The notes below the pieces were generated by a model, which was not told the DNA's origin, did not search any database, and saw only the letters and a list, made by a program, of their open reading frames with translations. From Selaginella moellendorffii (lineage: Eukaryota; Streptophyta; Lycopodiopsida; Selaginellales; Selaginellaceae): DNA of 64,000 nucleotides. A program made the position numbers and the translations under genes. Of this stretch, positions 33,780 through 45,418 are shown piece by piece. The stretch's first letter is position 1. Every line of letters begins with the position of its first letter. The DNA lies in the NCBI RefSeq assembly GCF_000143415.4, contig NW_003314268.1, positions 3,740,378 through 3,804,377 of the forward strand. The letters are read 5' to 3'.

Positions 33780-34620
33780 TATACTTACCATGATTCTCCT
33801 AATCTAAACAGGTATATGGGACATGATCATATCCTTTTCAATCAAGTGGTTTCAACATTCTTGTCTAGAGTGAATTTTTTCGGATAATGGTCCTATATTT
33901 ATGGTTGAGGCTTTTCACATTTTAACATCTAAGCTAAGAATATGCCACATTTTCATAAGTCGTTATCATTTACAAACAAATGGTTTGGTGGAATAACTCA
34001 TTCGAACCTTCAAAGTGATTGTGAAGTACGTGAGCTTTCAACATTTAGATTGTAATAGTTATCTATTGTCTTTTTGGTATATGTGTGTCACAGGGATACA
34101 TAGTTTTATTGGTGCTTCATCATATAAACTCTTATATGGTTATAATTCGATATTGCCAATAAAGTTGAGTTTTCTTTTGCAATTGCTACAAGTTACCAAT
34201 GCTAGGTCTTGGGATCAGTATTTGATGAGCATTCTTCCTTTGGTCTGATAGAGTTTACCAAATGTTTAGGCCACATACAAATGGGATAACAATAGTGTTA
34301 CAACTTCTATTATCATCCACCTATGATATACAAAGTGGATGACTTAGTGCTAGTTTGTTTTCCCAATCTTATGGTACATAATTTGTCTAAAAGGCTCTTT
34401 GCTCAGTGGAATGGACTGTATCAGGTGTTGTAGCAAGTTAGACTGCAAATTTATGAGGTTTGGCATAATGTTAATTATATGTCAATTATTGGATCTTCCA
34501 AAAATTGTGCATGTGCAACAGCTAAAACATTTTATATAAAGGGATCAAGAACAACTGACACCAACTACAAATCCATTGATGCCTCCTCCTAATGTTTCTC
34601 TAAGTCCCAGCTTGTCCACC
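33780..34620 (+). pseudogene. Gypsy integrase remnant
   Basis: Frames on the plus strand show YHDSPNLNRYMGHDHI (the zinc-binding His part), FFSDNGPIF (second catalytic Asp), YHLQTNGLVE followed by a stop (Glu region), then FIGASSYKLLYGYNSILPI (the usual YG-x-x-P block) and VHVQQLKHF near 34510-34530 (the C-terminal part). Stops interrupt every block. It is unrelated in sequence to E1. Confidence 0.75.
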
Positions 34621-37600
34621 AAAAAACCTTAACTATCTTCCATCTTTCTAAGAGGGGTTGATATGAAGTCTAAGTATACTACTACAATACTATATACTAA
34701 TATTAGTGTAGTGGGATTTTGATAGCTTTTGGATTGTTTTCAATCTAGACCACTCGCTCCTATATATAAACTAAGCTTTTGGGCTAATTAATATTCATAT
34801 TTCTGTATTCTATTTTCATATTCCATGCACACACAAAATCTGATATTCCATAATAGTATATACTAAACAGTTTTTATAGTTAGGAAAAAGAGTTTAAATA
34901 TTACTGCTTAATCAAATTATTTTTGATGAGTTAAATTGTAATTAACTAAGGCTACATATAAAAATATAATATATACTCCTATTGTTTGTTTTAATTTTTT
35001 TGTATTAGTAATTTGAGTTTGTATACACTCTTAAAACTAAGCAAACCTCCTTATTATATTTCAAATTAAAATTATTAAAGTTAATTTTTTATCTAAAATA
35101 TTTCAGAGATCATATTACTATACAAAACATTTTTTTTCTGGGCTGACCACTCCAGGAATACCTCCCATTTTGGGAGGTGTATCTTCCCTAAAACCTTGCA
35201 AGTACTAATTGTTTGTTATAGTTAAATGTAAAGTATGCTTTCACTTGAGATATAAATAAACTTATTACTATTTCAAAAATGCTAATATATTAATAATCTG
35301 AAACAAAAGTAAAAGCAGAATTCATAAAAATTATTATTACTAATTCAGATATTTGTAAAAATTAATTGAAATATATTCATAAAAGACACTTTATGAGTGC
35401 TCAAAATATGGGAATAGATACATTAATTTGGGTCTAGACCCTTGTTTATATACAGGAATGGATGAGATAAATTCAGTCCTAAATAAATAGTCCTTATGCT
35501 ATAGTAATATAATTAATATATTATACCTTACACCATCCTCCCTCCAAATAATGAAAAAAGTGATAATGAGTTAGGTGAAATATTTGGAGTTTTTGCTAGA
35601 TGATTATAGATTGATACAAGAACTTGAAGCTCCCATAAAACCATCAATATAGTTGCTAACAACTATAATTGAAACAAACCCTAAAATTATAGCATAAACA
35701 TTAGTCAACTATGAAATCCCAATGAACTAGTTGCAACTTTATATATAATTGCCAAATGCCTGAATTAACCTTAAAACTATAATTTTGAATTAAAATAAAG
35801 GACTTCAAGAGCCACTAAAGTCTATAAAGCACCATTGAAATAAATGATATATTCCATCTTTAAGTCTATTTATTAATGATGTTTTGAGACCATTGTTAAT
35901 TCGGACTCACGACTATAAACAATATCTTCCTTTGTATTTTCCTTTCATTTAACATTTAAGACCTCAAACTCATGACCTTTATCATTATCCAATAATGCAT
36001 ATAGGAGATTAGAATCACTTTATTCATCCTCTACATCCTCTTTATTTCTTCTTCGAAAGAAAAAAAAACTTTAAAACACTAACTCTATTCAAATTTGTTG
36101 TGCCTGTTCTCACTCCACCATTTATGTTTGACCTCACTCCACTTTCATATTTTTTCGGCTTTACTATATTGCAATTAGATATTCCATTTAGACTTGCTAT
36201 GCTTATACTCACTCCACAATCTATGTCATTTGTCTTCACTTTGCTACTGTACATGTTCATCCTCACATCATCATTAGGGACTCTCATCCATCTCCTCTAC
36301 CTCCTTCTTTGAAAAAAAAAAAGTTTGAAATGTCAAGACAAAAAGGAGAAAATAAGAAAAATTAAAGAAGAAACATTATGAAAGAAGAAAATGTAAATAA
36401 AGAAACATTAAAAGAGGAATTTTCAACAATTGGCAATATAGAAATTGAGAAATATAAAGAAAGATATGTGCTAAAAGCTTGAAAAATAGAGGATTTCCTA
36501 TCATAAAATTATTCAACCACCACAATATAAGCAAAAGATTTATATTTTTCAACACACAACTCAACAGTTAAGTTGGGAAAATTAATAGGGATATCCATAC
36601 TCTTAAGAAAACACATAAACTCGTCAATATCAATAGTAAAGCAAAAACTTTTAATAGCACTCACAAGTGGGAACATATACTCAATCTGAAACTTTGGCCA
36701 AAGTAACTCAATTCTTAGAACAAGGGAATAATCAACACTAAAACTAATTACAAACTTTGTTAATGAAGTAAATACAAAATTTTCAACTTCATGCATATAT
36801 TTAACATCCAGATTAGTATAAAAAGGACAAAAAACACTCAACTCAACACTAAATTAAAAATGAAAATAACAAGAGTCACAAATGAATGACAAAAACGTTA
36901 TAGATGAAGAAGAAACACTAAGAACATAAGAAAATGGCTTAAACCAAAAAATAAAAAAATTATTGAGAAAGAGCAAAAAGTAAAGAGAAAAGATCAAATA
37001 GCAGATTGAAAGATTAACACCTACCCTTTAATATCTCTACTTTGTCTCTAAAGTTATCTTTATAATAATCAAGTTCATTCCCATGGAAGTTGGAGATGGA
37101 AATACATTAAAGATGGCCATAACACCACCAAAAATTTAATTTAATAGAGTAGCATTAACAACTTCAAATGATATATTCCTTGATTAATAACAACATGGCA
37201 TGGTAGAAGAAGGAATTGCAATGAAAATTAGAAAGAAGAATAAATTTAAGCACAGTGAAAGTTAAAATTCTAGATCTTGCAAGAAGTTCATACAAATCTA
37301 AATCTAAAAAAGAAAAAATTAATAAAAATAAAAATACAATCCCAAACACTAGAGTAAAGTATTACAAAAAAGTTTTACCCTCCAAGAACAAATTGCAATG
37401 CCCTCACCACCACCAATGTGAATGTTTAAAATATGGGAGTAAGTATATTAATTGGGGTTTAGACTCTTGAGGAAGACCAAATTCAATCCAAAATAAGCAG
37501 TGATATGTTATAATACTGTAATTAATATATTACCTAGATAAGGTAATACATGTTTATAAATATATGTATTACAGACTTTACAACTATAAATTTCAAGTAT

Positions 37601-37999
37601 TAGGCAAATCAAGTTGTAAGCTCAAAATCCATCTAGCATTCCTAACTAAGCATCCATAGAAAGGAGAGGTAAACATCTTTAAATCCTTAGTGATAGATTC
37701 TTTACAAAACTTTCTTTGCAACTTCACCAACAACATTGCACATTCTTAGAGCAAGAAATTTTGAGAATCCTGGTAGTAATCTCTTGGTATTCATGGACTC
37801 AGCAAGATCTGCAACTGCCAATTGGCAAAGTTCTTGGAAATATTTAAATCATATGGCATAGAAAGAAGAAACCCTGATTGTTGCAATTCTATCTACTATC
37901 CTACTGTTGGACATACTAAAGCACAATAAGAATAACACAACAATTTTTACCATAGAAGGATGAATCTAAAGAGAGAAAGCATAACAAAGAATAGATCCA
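34621..37999. other. AT-rich region, no gene recognised
   Basis: Strongly AT-rich with only short frames. Bases 34680-34860 look promoter- or LTR-like (TATATATAAAC near 34760). A small hairpin lies at 35158-35182 (ATACCTCCC against GGGAGGTGTAT). Two diverged direct repeats (35393-35525 and 37417-37545, sharing AAAATATGGGA and TAATTAATATATTA) enclose about 1.9 kb and could be eroded LTRs. The enclosed minus-strand frame 36509-36841 is not recognised. Confidence 0.5.
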
Positions 38000-38900
38000 C
38001 CATTGTCCCAAGTGGAGGAGCCTTCCCAAGCAGAACTGAAATTCCATCAACCTAGCAAATTTCTTGATCTAAGACACTACTGCCTAATCTTCTTGGCTTT
38101 GCCTGGAACTTCTAGAACTGGAATGGACCAGGATGATGCAAAGCTTTCAAGCCTGCTGATGCAATCTAGAAGAGTTGCACAAGAAATGAAGAAAGAGTTT
38201 TTACTCTTCTCAAGATTGTGAGATACACTTGGAACAGCTTCAAGAAAAGACATAAGTAAAATAAGAAAATACTAACTTAGGAATCTTGGAACCATTCAGC
38301 TCCTCCACAGTATCCACTAATGCATGTGACCATGTTAATCCATTTGAACACCGCATGCCAATCCCTTGAACAAATTCCTTCAACACCATTGATATTGTGT
38401 GGATTGCCATGCACCATGCGCTGCATGCTTGCAAAGAATGCCCTGGAAGATCCCATGAGAAGCACGCTGGAGCCAAAGAGATTGAATGATTCGGCCCTGC
38501 TCCACCTGACCACTGGAAAATTGGCCACTTCTGGAGTGCCCATTCATTGATCTAGGATGTGAGCTCTCTTGCAGCATGTCCTGCTCACTGTGAAGAATGA
38601 TTTATGGGCTAGAGCAATACTGACCGATTGAGCCGTGTGGAGCTGTCTAGTCCCAGAGGAATTCCTGGGAGTATACCTTGTGATACACTGGCGACAGGGG
38701 ATGATGCTAAACCTTGCATGAACCGTGAACATCCCCGTACTCGAGCGGCACAAGCTCCTGGGCCTCCACCTCTGGTGCTGGTATCCTCATCCGGGGTAGA
38801 AGTTTTGCGGCTGCAAGGGCGGAGGAGGAGCTGCAGTAAAGGAGAGTTTTACACCTCCTAGGGCGCACAACAAACAAACAGGTGTCATGCCCACCTTCTG
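38000..38900 (-). other. Possible coding remnant of unknown kind
   Basis: A minus-strand frame at 38277-38543 (about 88 codons) reads smoothly, with LFGSSVLLMGSSRAFF, RMVHGNPHNINGVEG and CSRDWHAVFKWINM. Base composition rises in GC from about 38300. It could be an exon of an unrecognised gene or an eroded gene. Other frames in this stretch look random. Bases 38901-39078 hold nothing visible except the 3' side of SufD. Confidence 0.3.
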
Positions 38901-39078
38901 GGCCGGCCCAAAATATTTTAGAAATTACGGCACCGATTGGGGCAATAGCAATAGATCTGAACTGATCCTATAGTATTTATGCTATCTGAACCAATGCATA
39001 GATTTGCCACCAAGTTAAGCTTTTCATATTAAAACAACCAAGCATGCACAGCGATTTCTGGTTATTTCTTATAGCGAA

Positions 39079-40729
39079 TCATATAGCTCCTTCACGAAGC
39101 AGCAAACTTTTAAGCAACTCTTCCACGCTTTTCTGCATCGTCTTACTCTCCAGCTTCTCAATCACTTCAGCTCCAAAGGAGAACACTAACGCACTGCGTG
39201 CTGTTTGAGCATCTATCCCACGAGCTCGGAAGTAAAACAGTTGGTCTTCATCCAAGTCACTGATGGCTACACCGTGGGTGCACTTGACATCATCGGCATT
39301 TATCTGAAGGCTCGGCTTCGCATTCACTGTAGCTCTCGGAGCGAGTAACAGGGATCTACTCAACTGGCCAGCATCAGTTTGCTGCGCATCCCTGTGAATC
39401 CAGACTTGGTGCGTAAGCAAAAGCAGAAAATAAAGAAAAAAAGAGTATTTTACCTGTTTACGCGAATGTTGCCATCAAACACACCATGTCCTGTTGAGTT
39501 CATGACAATGCACTTCTGGAGTTGTCTTGCATAGCCTCTGGGATGGTTCAGTATCAACCGGCTATGGAGGTCTTGCACCTGATCACGACCGCACAACAGG
39601 AACGTTAACATATCCGTTTTAGTGTCGGAACCAAGCTGCTCAATGTGGAGATTGTGCCTGCTTAGCTTGCTCCCAAGTTCCACGTCCACGCACTTGTAGC
39701 TACTAGCTTTCTCCTGAAAGGCCCAATGTCAATCATCCAGAATAGCGGCAAGAGAAAGAGAATGTACCTGTGAGACATAAGTCTTTTTCATGCTCACAGA
39801 AGATCGCTCTTGAGTTTGTATCAAGTCGTGAGACACTGAAGCTCCCGACTCGATAACAATCTCACACACGGAATTCGTCCAGTGGGAGCTCTCCTCTGTT
39901 CCTCCTCTGAACTCCTCAACCAGATGGACCGTTGCTCCTTCGGAGGCCACCACGAGCAGCCTTGGATTTGTCATTGACACGACTTGAGGTTCAAGCTGGT
40001 TCTTCAAGTTCTTGCGAGGAGTCGAGTAGTAGACAACGTGGATAGGCTTCTCCAGCTTCAAGTCCTTGGGAACCAGCACCACACCCAGATCCAGCGCTCC
40101 AATTCCATTCAGGGAGACGAAAGCATCCTTGTCTATCAAGGTTGACGCCTGTGCGATCCTGGGGACGACGTACTTCTGGAGCTTCTCATCCGGAGCACCG
40201 AGTATACTTCCAACGTAAACTTCAGGAGGAACTCCTTCGACTTTCGACAATTCCGGAGAAAGGATCCCATCCACGAAGACCAGCCTGATGCTCTCATCTT
40301 CTTCGTCTTCCATGCCCTCAAAGCTCAAGCTCTCCACTTCATCTTCACCAAGTATCAGCGGCTGGATCTCTGAATCCTTGAGAAACTTCACGTTTGTGAA
40401 CCTGTAAGCTTCGTCTTTGCTGCTAGGCCACTTACACGTAACCGCGACCTCGGCCGATCCATCCCGCAAGGCTTTCAAGACGAGATTGCTCCTCCTCTCC
40501 TCCCCAGCACCCTTGCTCACGCTGTCCTCCAGCTTCTCTGCGAGCTCTAGAAGAAAGAAATCCGGCCTGCTCTCCACTGCTAAGGCTCGAGGAGCAGTAA
40601 TCCGGGCTCTCGATCTGCTCTGCCATGGGCGCCTTCCTGGACCGGAAGATTAGGTGCTGAGAGAAGGCAATTGCATCTGGCTTACCGAAATCCAAGCGGG
40701 AACAAGCTCGCGGCCTGCAAACACTCCAT
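39079..40729 (-). CDS. SUFD: Fe-S cluster assembly protein SufD, plastid type
   Basis: Model on the minus strand: exons 40729-40686, 40614-39768, 39713-39454, 39391-39079; introns 71, 54 and 62 bp, all GT-AG; 487 residues. SufD pairs with SufC and SufB in the plastid SUF scaffold that builds Fe-S clusters. The family is recognised from RLVFVDGILSPELS, the central segment KPIHVVYYSTP..., the basket-like repeats, HGVAISDLDEDQLFYFRARG and the end LVFSFGAEVIEKL. The first 45-50 residues are rich in Ser, Arg and Ala (ITAPRALAVESR), suiting a transit peptide. Exon 1 (14 codons) was chosen because the main frame has a stop upstream and no ATG; it is the least sure part. The length matches plant SufD (about 475). 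It shares a short divergent promoter with the CWF19-like gene. Confidence 0.9.
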
Positions 40730-40820
40730 CGCGCCTAAGAGCCCTAATGCGGACTATGGAATTTGTTTGAGAATATTCTCCGTGAAGAACCCTAGAAGCA
40801 TTTGCCCAGAGAGGCCCAGG
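40730..40820. promoter_or_regulatory. 91-bp divergent intergenic region
   Basis: The predicted start codons of SufD (minus) and the CWF19-like gene (plus) are only 91 bp apart, so both 5' leaders and the core promoters must overlap here or run into each other. No TATA box is evident. Confidence 0.6.
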
Positions 40821-43058
40821 ATGCTTGGCGCGGTGCGATTCGTCTCCAGGGATTCGGTCGCGTCGTCTTCAAATGTAAGCTCGTAGATCGAGATTATTCT
40901 AGCGCTCACTCCGCCGAGCTCTCTTACAGGATGTGGATCGCGAGGGAAAGACGGCCGATGCCGATGATCCAGAGATGCTTGCCAAGCGGAAGAACGCTGG
41001 CTTGGAATGGATGTCAGTGGCGCCAAGCAGGCCTCAACGAGCCGTCCCCAAGGAAGAGATTGCTCCTTCCAAGGCAGAGCGCGACGAGGTTAGAAATTCT
41101 AGTCCCGTTTTCGTTTCCTCACAATCACGTATGGATGAAATGAACAGAAACCTCCCTCGAATTCAAAGGAGCTCAATCCACACTGGAAAGATGGCGGCGA
41201 AGGATTTCCAGAAGAAGAACATGTAGCTCGACGAGTTCCCGGAGGTGTCGGCGATGGGGGTGCTAGTTGGCTTCTCAAGGGATTAAAGCGTGCTCAAGAG
41301 CGTGCGGCACGAGAAGGAGCGAGTCTTCCAGATGTAAGTGTTTCTCTTCCATTTTCCTCTTTACTTCTCGTGGCTTATGAATTGAGGGGATACAGGTTAT
41401 CAGTGATCGATGGGGATCGTTTGATGCGTTCTCTCGCGTAAGTAACAAGCGAGCGGCACATTCCAACGCACATCTCCATGCTATTCGCGACAGAAAACGT
41501 AAGTACGAGCAGGAACAGGAGGCAGGACGCTCAGAGGATGAGCCTGCGAAAGAAGATTCTCGGTCTGCGAGGGAAGGTTCTCGGATGAGAGCTCCGAGGG
41601 TGGATGGATCACTCAAATGGAAGTCACAGAGGAGGGATACCATGCGCTCCGAGGACTCTGCAGTCCTCAAGGCCGCGGCAGCGTCTTACAACATATTTGA
41701 GAACGATGGGAGCTTTATGGAGAAGTTTAAACAGATGCAGGAGAAGACGGATAGAGACAAGCCGGATCAATCGAGTGGTGGTGGTGATGATGCTGTAAAG
41801 AACAAGGTCGCTACCATTCAGAGACGTGTTCGCGAAAGCAAGGATTCAAACTATGACAGATCAGGTCATGATGCGGCAATCCAAGGACGTGCTAGCGAAA
41901 GCAATGGACCAGAGGTCGATCAACCGACAGCTGATGATGATCCTGTGAAGAGGAAGATAGCTGCAATCCAGAGACGTGCTCAAAACAAAGATTCCGATGG
42001 TGACAAGGTTAAAGCTTCGGCTGGCGGCGATGATGCGGTGATGAAGAAAATCACTGCCATCCAGAGACATGCTCAAGAAAACAAGGACTCCGATGCGTTC
42101 CTTGCGTCAAAGATTTATCGCTCGAGGGAGAGGTATCAAGCCGACGATGAGTACGACGACGTTGGAATCGAAAGCGATGCTTATAAGAAAAAGTCGGCAA
42201 GGAAGGGAATGACGAAGGCCAAGAACAGCGCGGTCTCTCAGTACAATCGTATTCAGACACAGAACGAGCGCTGCCGGTATTGCTTTGAAAACTCGTCGAG
42301 GCCGAAACATCTAACAATCGCGATTGGCAACTTCACGTACTTGATGCTTCCTCCCACGTCTTCACTTGTACCGGGACATTGCTACATTGTTCCTTCGCAA
42401 GTAAGCTCTTCTTTCAAAGTTTTCACTAAATGCTAAAGCTCGCGTTTGATTTAATAGCACGAAGGCTCTACAAGGAACGTTGACGACGATGTCTGGGGTG
42501 AGATTCGGAACTTTAAAAAGTGCCTGCTCAAGATGTTCAAGGAGCAAGAGAAGGATGTGATATTTCTAGAAACGGCCATGAATCTCTCGCAGCAACGTAG
42601 GCATTGTCTGGTCGAATGCATCCCCGTTCCTCCCAACGTACTCCAGCAAGGTCCGCTTTACTTCAAAAAGGCAAGTCCTTACGTCGATTACTGCCGGAAT
42701 GACTTTACTCACACCGTGTAATGACCAGGCAATCGACGAGGCCGAAGATGAATGGAGCCAGCACAACGCGAAGAAGCTTATAGACACCAGAGGCAAGGGG
42801 CTTCGCTCCTCCATACCAAAGAACTTTCCGTACTTTCATGTGGAGTTCGGGCTGGAAGGCGGCTATTGCCATGTGATTGACAACGAAGAGGACTTCGACA
42901 GCAACTTTGGTCGGAACGTTCTCATCGGCATGCTCAAGCTTCCCCAGGAGGCGATGCACCAGAAGGCAAAGCACGCGTCATTTGATCATCAAACGACTGC
43001 TGTGAAAGAGTTCCTAGAGCAGTGGAGGCCTCACGATTGGACGCAAATGCTCCAGTGA
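40821..43058 (+). CDS. CWF19L2: CWF19-like protein 2 (CwfJ family splicing factor)
   Basis: Six exons: 40821-40874, 40930-41088, 41148-41333, 41396-42400, 42458-42670, 42729-43058; every junction is phase 0; 648 residues. The N-terminus MLGAVRFVSRDS and LAKRKNAGLEWM, then KELNPHWKDGGEGFPEE and VGDGGASWLLKGLKRA, are typical of CWF19L2. The C-terminal half has both CwfJ domains: NERCRYCFENS, HLTIAIG, GHCYIVPSQH (HIT-like), QRRHCLVECIPVP, then KNFPYFHVEFG and the final FLEQWRPHDWT. The family acts in late spliceosome or intron-lariat steps in the nucleus. Intron 5 (42671-42728) has a GC donor (AAG/GCAAGT). The linker contains tandem repeats around IAAIQRRAQ. Confidence 0.93.
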
Positions 43059-43131
43059 GCAATGGAACTTGTACTTGTATGATAGGTAATTTATTTTCCA
43101 TCTCAGTATTTACACTTCTCAGTTCCAGAGT

Positions 43132-44648
43132 CTATTCTTCTTTCTTCAGCCGTTGTTGTTGCAAGGCGCCAGTGAAGAACACTGGCACGAGCGTGAATGC
43201 AGCCTCTACAACAATCCCCAGCGCCAAGTAGTCGAAGTTCTGTGAAGAAATACCGAGTAGCGCAGCGAGAGCAACTCCAAAGTATCCGCTCGCCAGGTTG
43301 GCCAGGCACAGGCAGGCCGAGAAGACAGCCATGAGCGTCCCCTCGGCTCCCGGTGGACAAATCTTTCCCAGCAACACCGCGAAGGGAAGAGCCTTGAACA
43401 GGCCTATGGCTTCAACTAGTCCCGCGAACAAGAGCACGAAGTATTCGTCCGTCACGCCCAGCAGCCGCGAGTTGAGCCGCTTGACGAGGAGAACATCGAG
43501 GAGCATCGAGGAAGCTAGAACGATCTGGATGCTTGCGGCCAGCTTCGCGAGTGGAACGTCCTTGAGGTAGCTGCTGAAGGATACAGTAGCCAAAAGAAGC
43601 CCGAGCTGAGCCACGGCCTTGGAGAGGCCGAGGTAGAACGAGTCGACGCGGAGAACCTGGGTTTGATAGTAGAAGACGCTGCCGAGCAACGAAGGGATGA
43701 TGGTGACCGACAAGGTGAACCAGAGAAGTGGACGGAGTATGTCCGGCCTTTTCACCAGGTTTGCCATCTCCACAGCCTGTTGTGTCATGCTTTTGCGTTT
43801 ATGTTTTTTCCCTGGCTGATCCTTGTCGTTGTCACTCTTTGCAGCGACCTCCTGCGATGCAACCACGGACTTCTCGCTTACGGAGTATGACACGGCAAAG
43901 TTGAGCGTCACCACCATGAGGAACATCGAAAAAATGGTCGTGGTTTGGAGCTTACTCAGTGCTACCCCGGCCAGCAAGTTCCCCAGCGTTGCCCCCAGCG
44001 AAAAGGCGACCATTGAGAAGGACTGGAGCTCACCTGGGGAGCTCCCCCGTCGCTTGCCACACTCGGCCACCAGAGCATCGTTTGCGACCTCGCCAATGGC
44101 GACGCCAAAGTTGCTGAGAGTGAGGTAGAGCGCGAGGAGGCCGATCGAGTTGGCGACTTTGGGGAGAAACGCAATACTTCCCCACGAGAGAAGTTGTATC
44201 AGGCCTGCAAGGAGTGAAAGAATGTAAGTTTTCTAAGAACAATTGGTAACACCGACCAAGAATCTATCTGGAAGAAACTTGGAAGAAAATCTAAGAACAG
44301 TACATCAAAAGAAAACGCGCAAGAGAATCAAAGAAGACGTAGAAAGGAGAAAGGAACCGAAAGCTACGTACCTGCGAAGATAAGATATGGAACCCGGTGA
44401 GCTCCATTGATGTAGATGGCGTCGGAGACAACGCCGTAGAGTGGCTTGGCAAGAAATGGCAAATTGGTGCTTTGCTGCAAGAACTGGAGCATTCCCGGAT
44501 TCAGCTGGAGATCGTCCTTGAGATGGTAATTCACGGCCAGCCACGGGAAGCACCGGAATCCCTGCACCCAAAACCCCACGCCGATCAGCGCCAGCAGCGG
44601 CATTCCATACACGCCGCGCATGCGATCCACCCACGAGCTGGCCGCCAT
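43132..44648 (-). CDS. Folate-biopterin transporter (FBT/BT1 family)
   Basis: Two exons: 44648-44372 and 44204-43132, one 167-bp intron (phase 1); 449 residues. About 12 hydrophobic segments. Family marks include the N-terminal YGMPLLALIGVGFWVQGFRC, LPFLAKPLYGVVSDAIYI (transport of pterins and folates through the major-facilitator fold), GEVANDALVAECGKR, and LPFAVLLGKICPPGAEGTLMA near the end. A charged loop between helices 6 and 7 carries KHKRK. No long transit peptide is visible, so the target membrane (plastid envelope or other) is left open. It converges with the CWF19-like gene, stop codons about 70 bp apart. Confidence 0.9.
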
Positions 44649-44987
44649 CGCCGAATTCGCGAGAGAGGGAAAATCAAGAGAGAAAGAAGATTGGAGGGAT
44701 CAAGGATGATCGAATCAATATGAATGAATCGAATGGAAATAAAAATGCACGAGTGCTCCTCGATCCGGCTTCTACCAGGCCGAGGGAGAGAGCTTAAAAA
44801 AAACCCTAGAAAAACCAAAAGGTTTGCTTTGAAGGTGATGTGCCACTCGCTGGTAGTGCTACTTGTCAGTGCAAGGAGCAAGCCAACGGACACACAAGAC
44901 AGAATATCCCTCTCAAGCCCAATGGATATTCTGTCAGGGGCAAACGGGATGACAGAATATCCCTCTCTACTAAGAACCCTAAATCTT
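44649..44987. promoter_or_regulatory. FBT upstream region with a 12-bp inverted repeat
   Basis: Between the FBT start and the stop of the next minus-strand gene. GACAGAATATCC (44898-44909) is followed by its perfect inverse GGATATTCTGTC (44924-44935), and GACAGAATATCC returns at 44951-44962. The first pair can form a hairpin with a 14-nt loop. It lies downstream of the small Cys/His gene and could be its 3' signal or a small repeat. Confidence 0.5.
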
Positions 44988-45298
44988 TCAATGATCTTTG
45001 TCGTCGTAAGAAATGTGGGGGAGGGTTTTGCACCCGGGGGCCTGCGGATCCTCCGCGCCGCAGCAATCGTAGAATTTGGCGTCGTAGGGCGGGTCGTCGG
45101 GCCCCAATTCGTAGTACCTGGCATGGCGCTCTTAATTTCACTGATTTTCCTGCTCTAGTTTTTGTTTTCTTGCCTCTTTTGATCGTCGTGTCGGCGGCAC
45201 ACAAACATGGCGCTGTGGAACCGACACGATGCCGACGTGTTGAGCGCCGGATCGAATGTTGTCTTGCACCGCTTGCAAACTTTCCCCCCTCCTTCCAT
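44988..45298 (-). CDS. Small conserved Cys/His-rich protein, function unknown
   Basis: Two exons: 45298-45174 and 45117-44988; intron 56 bp with a GC donor and AG acceptor (AG/GCAAGA...GCCAG); 84 residues. The protein has two likely metal-binding clusters: CKRC, CRFH and CRRH in exon 1, and FYDCCGAEDPQAPGC in exon 2. Between them comes YYELGPDDPPYDAKFYDCC. The pattern is conserved in small eukaryotic proteins I remember as uncharacterised. An in-frame ATG at 45349 could add 17 residues. The second ATG is preferred because similarity would begin there. Splicing is supported by the restored frame, since the exon frame otherwise ends in the intron. Confidence 0.8.
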
Positions 45299-45418
45299 GG
45301 CCCGCCTGGAGAGAAACCCCAGAGATGAATTCCAAGCGGGAAGAATCATGGGTTTATATTATACAGTGAGTTAACCTTTCTTCTTGCTTTCCTTTCTCCT
45401 TACTTACAATCAATCTTT

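Noticed and set aside
40754-41226. Alternative frames at the start of the CWF19-like gene
   Set aside because: Joining exons at 40874/40930 and 41088/41148 restores the family sequence; the unspliced frames do not.
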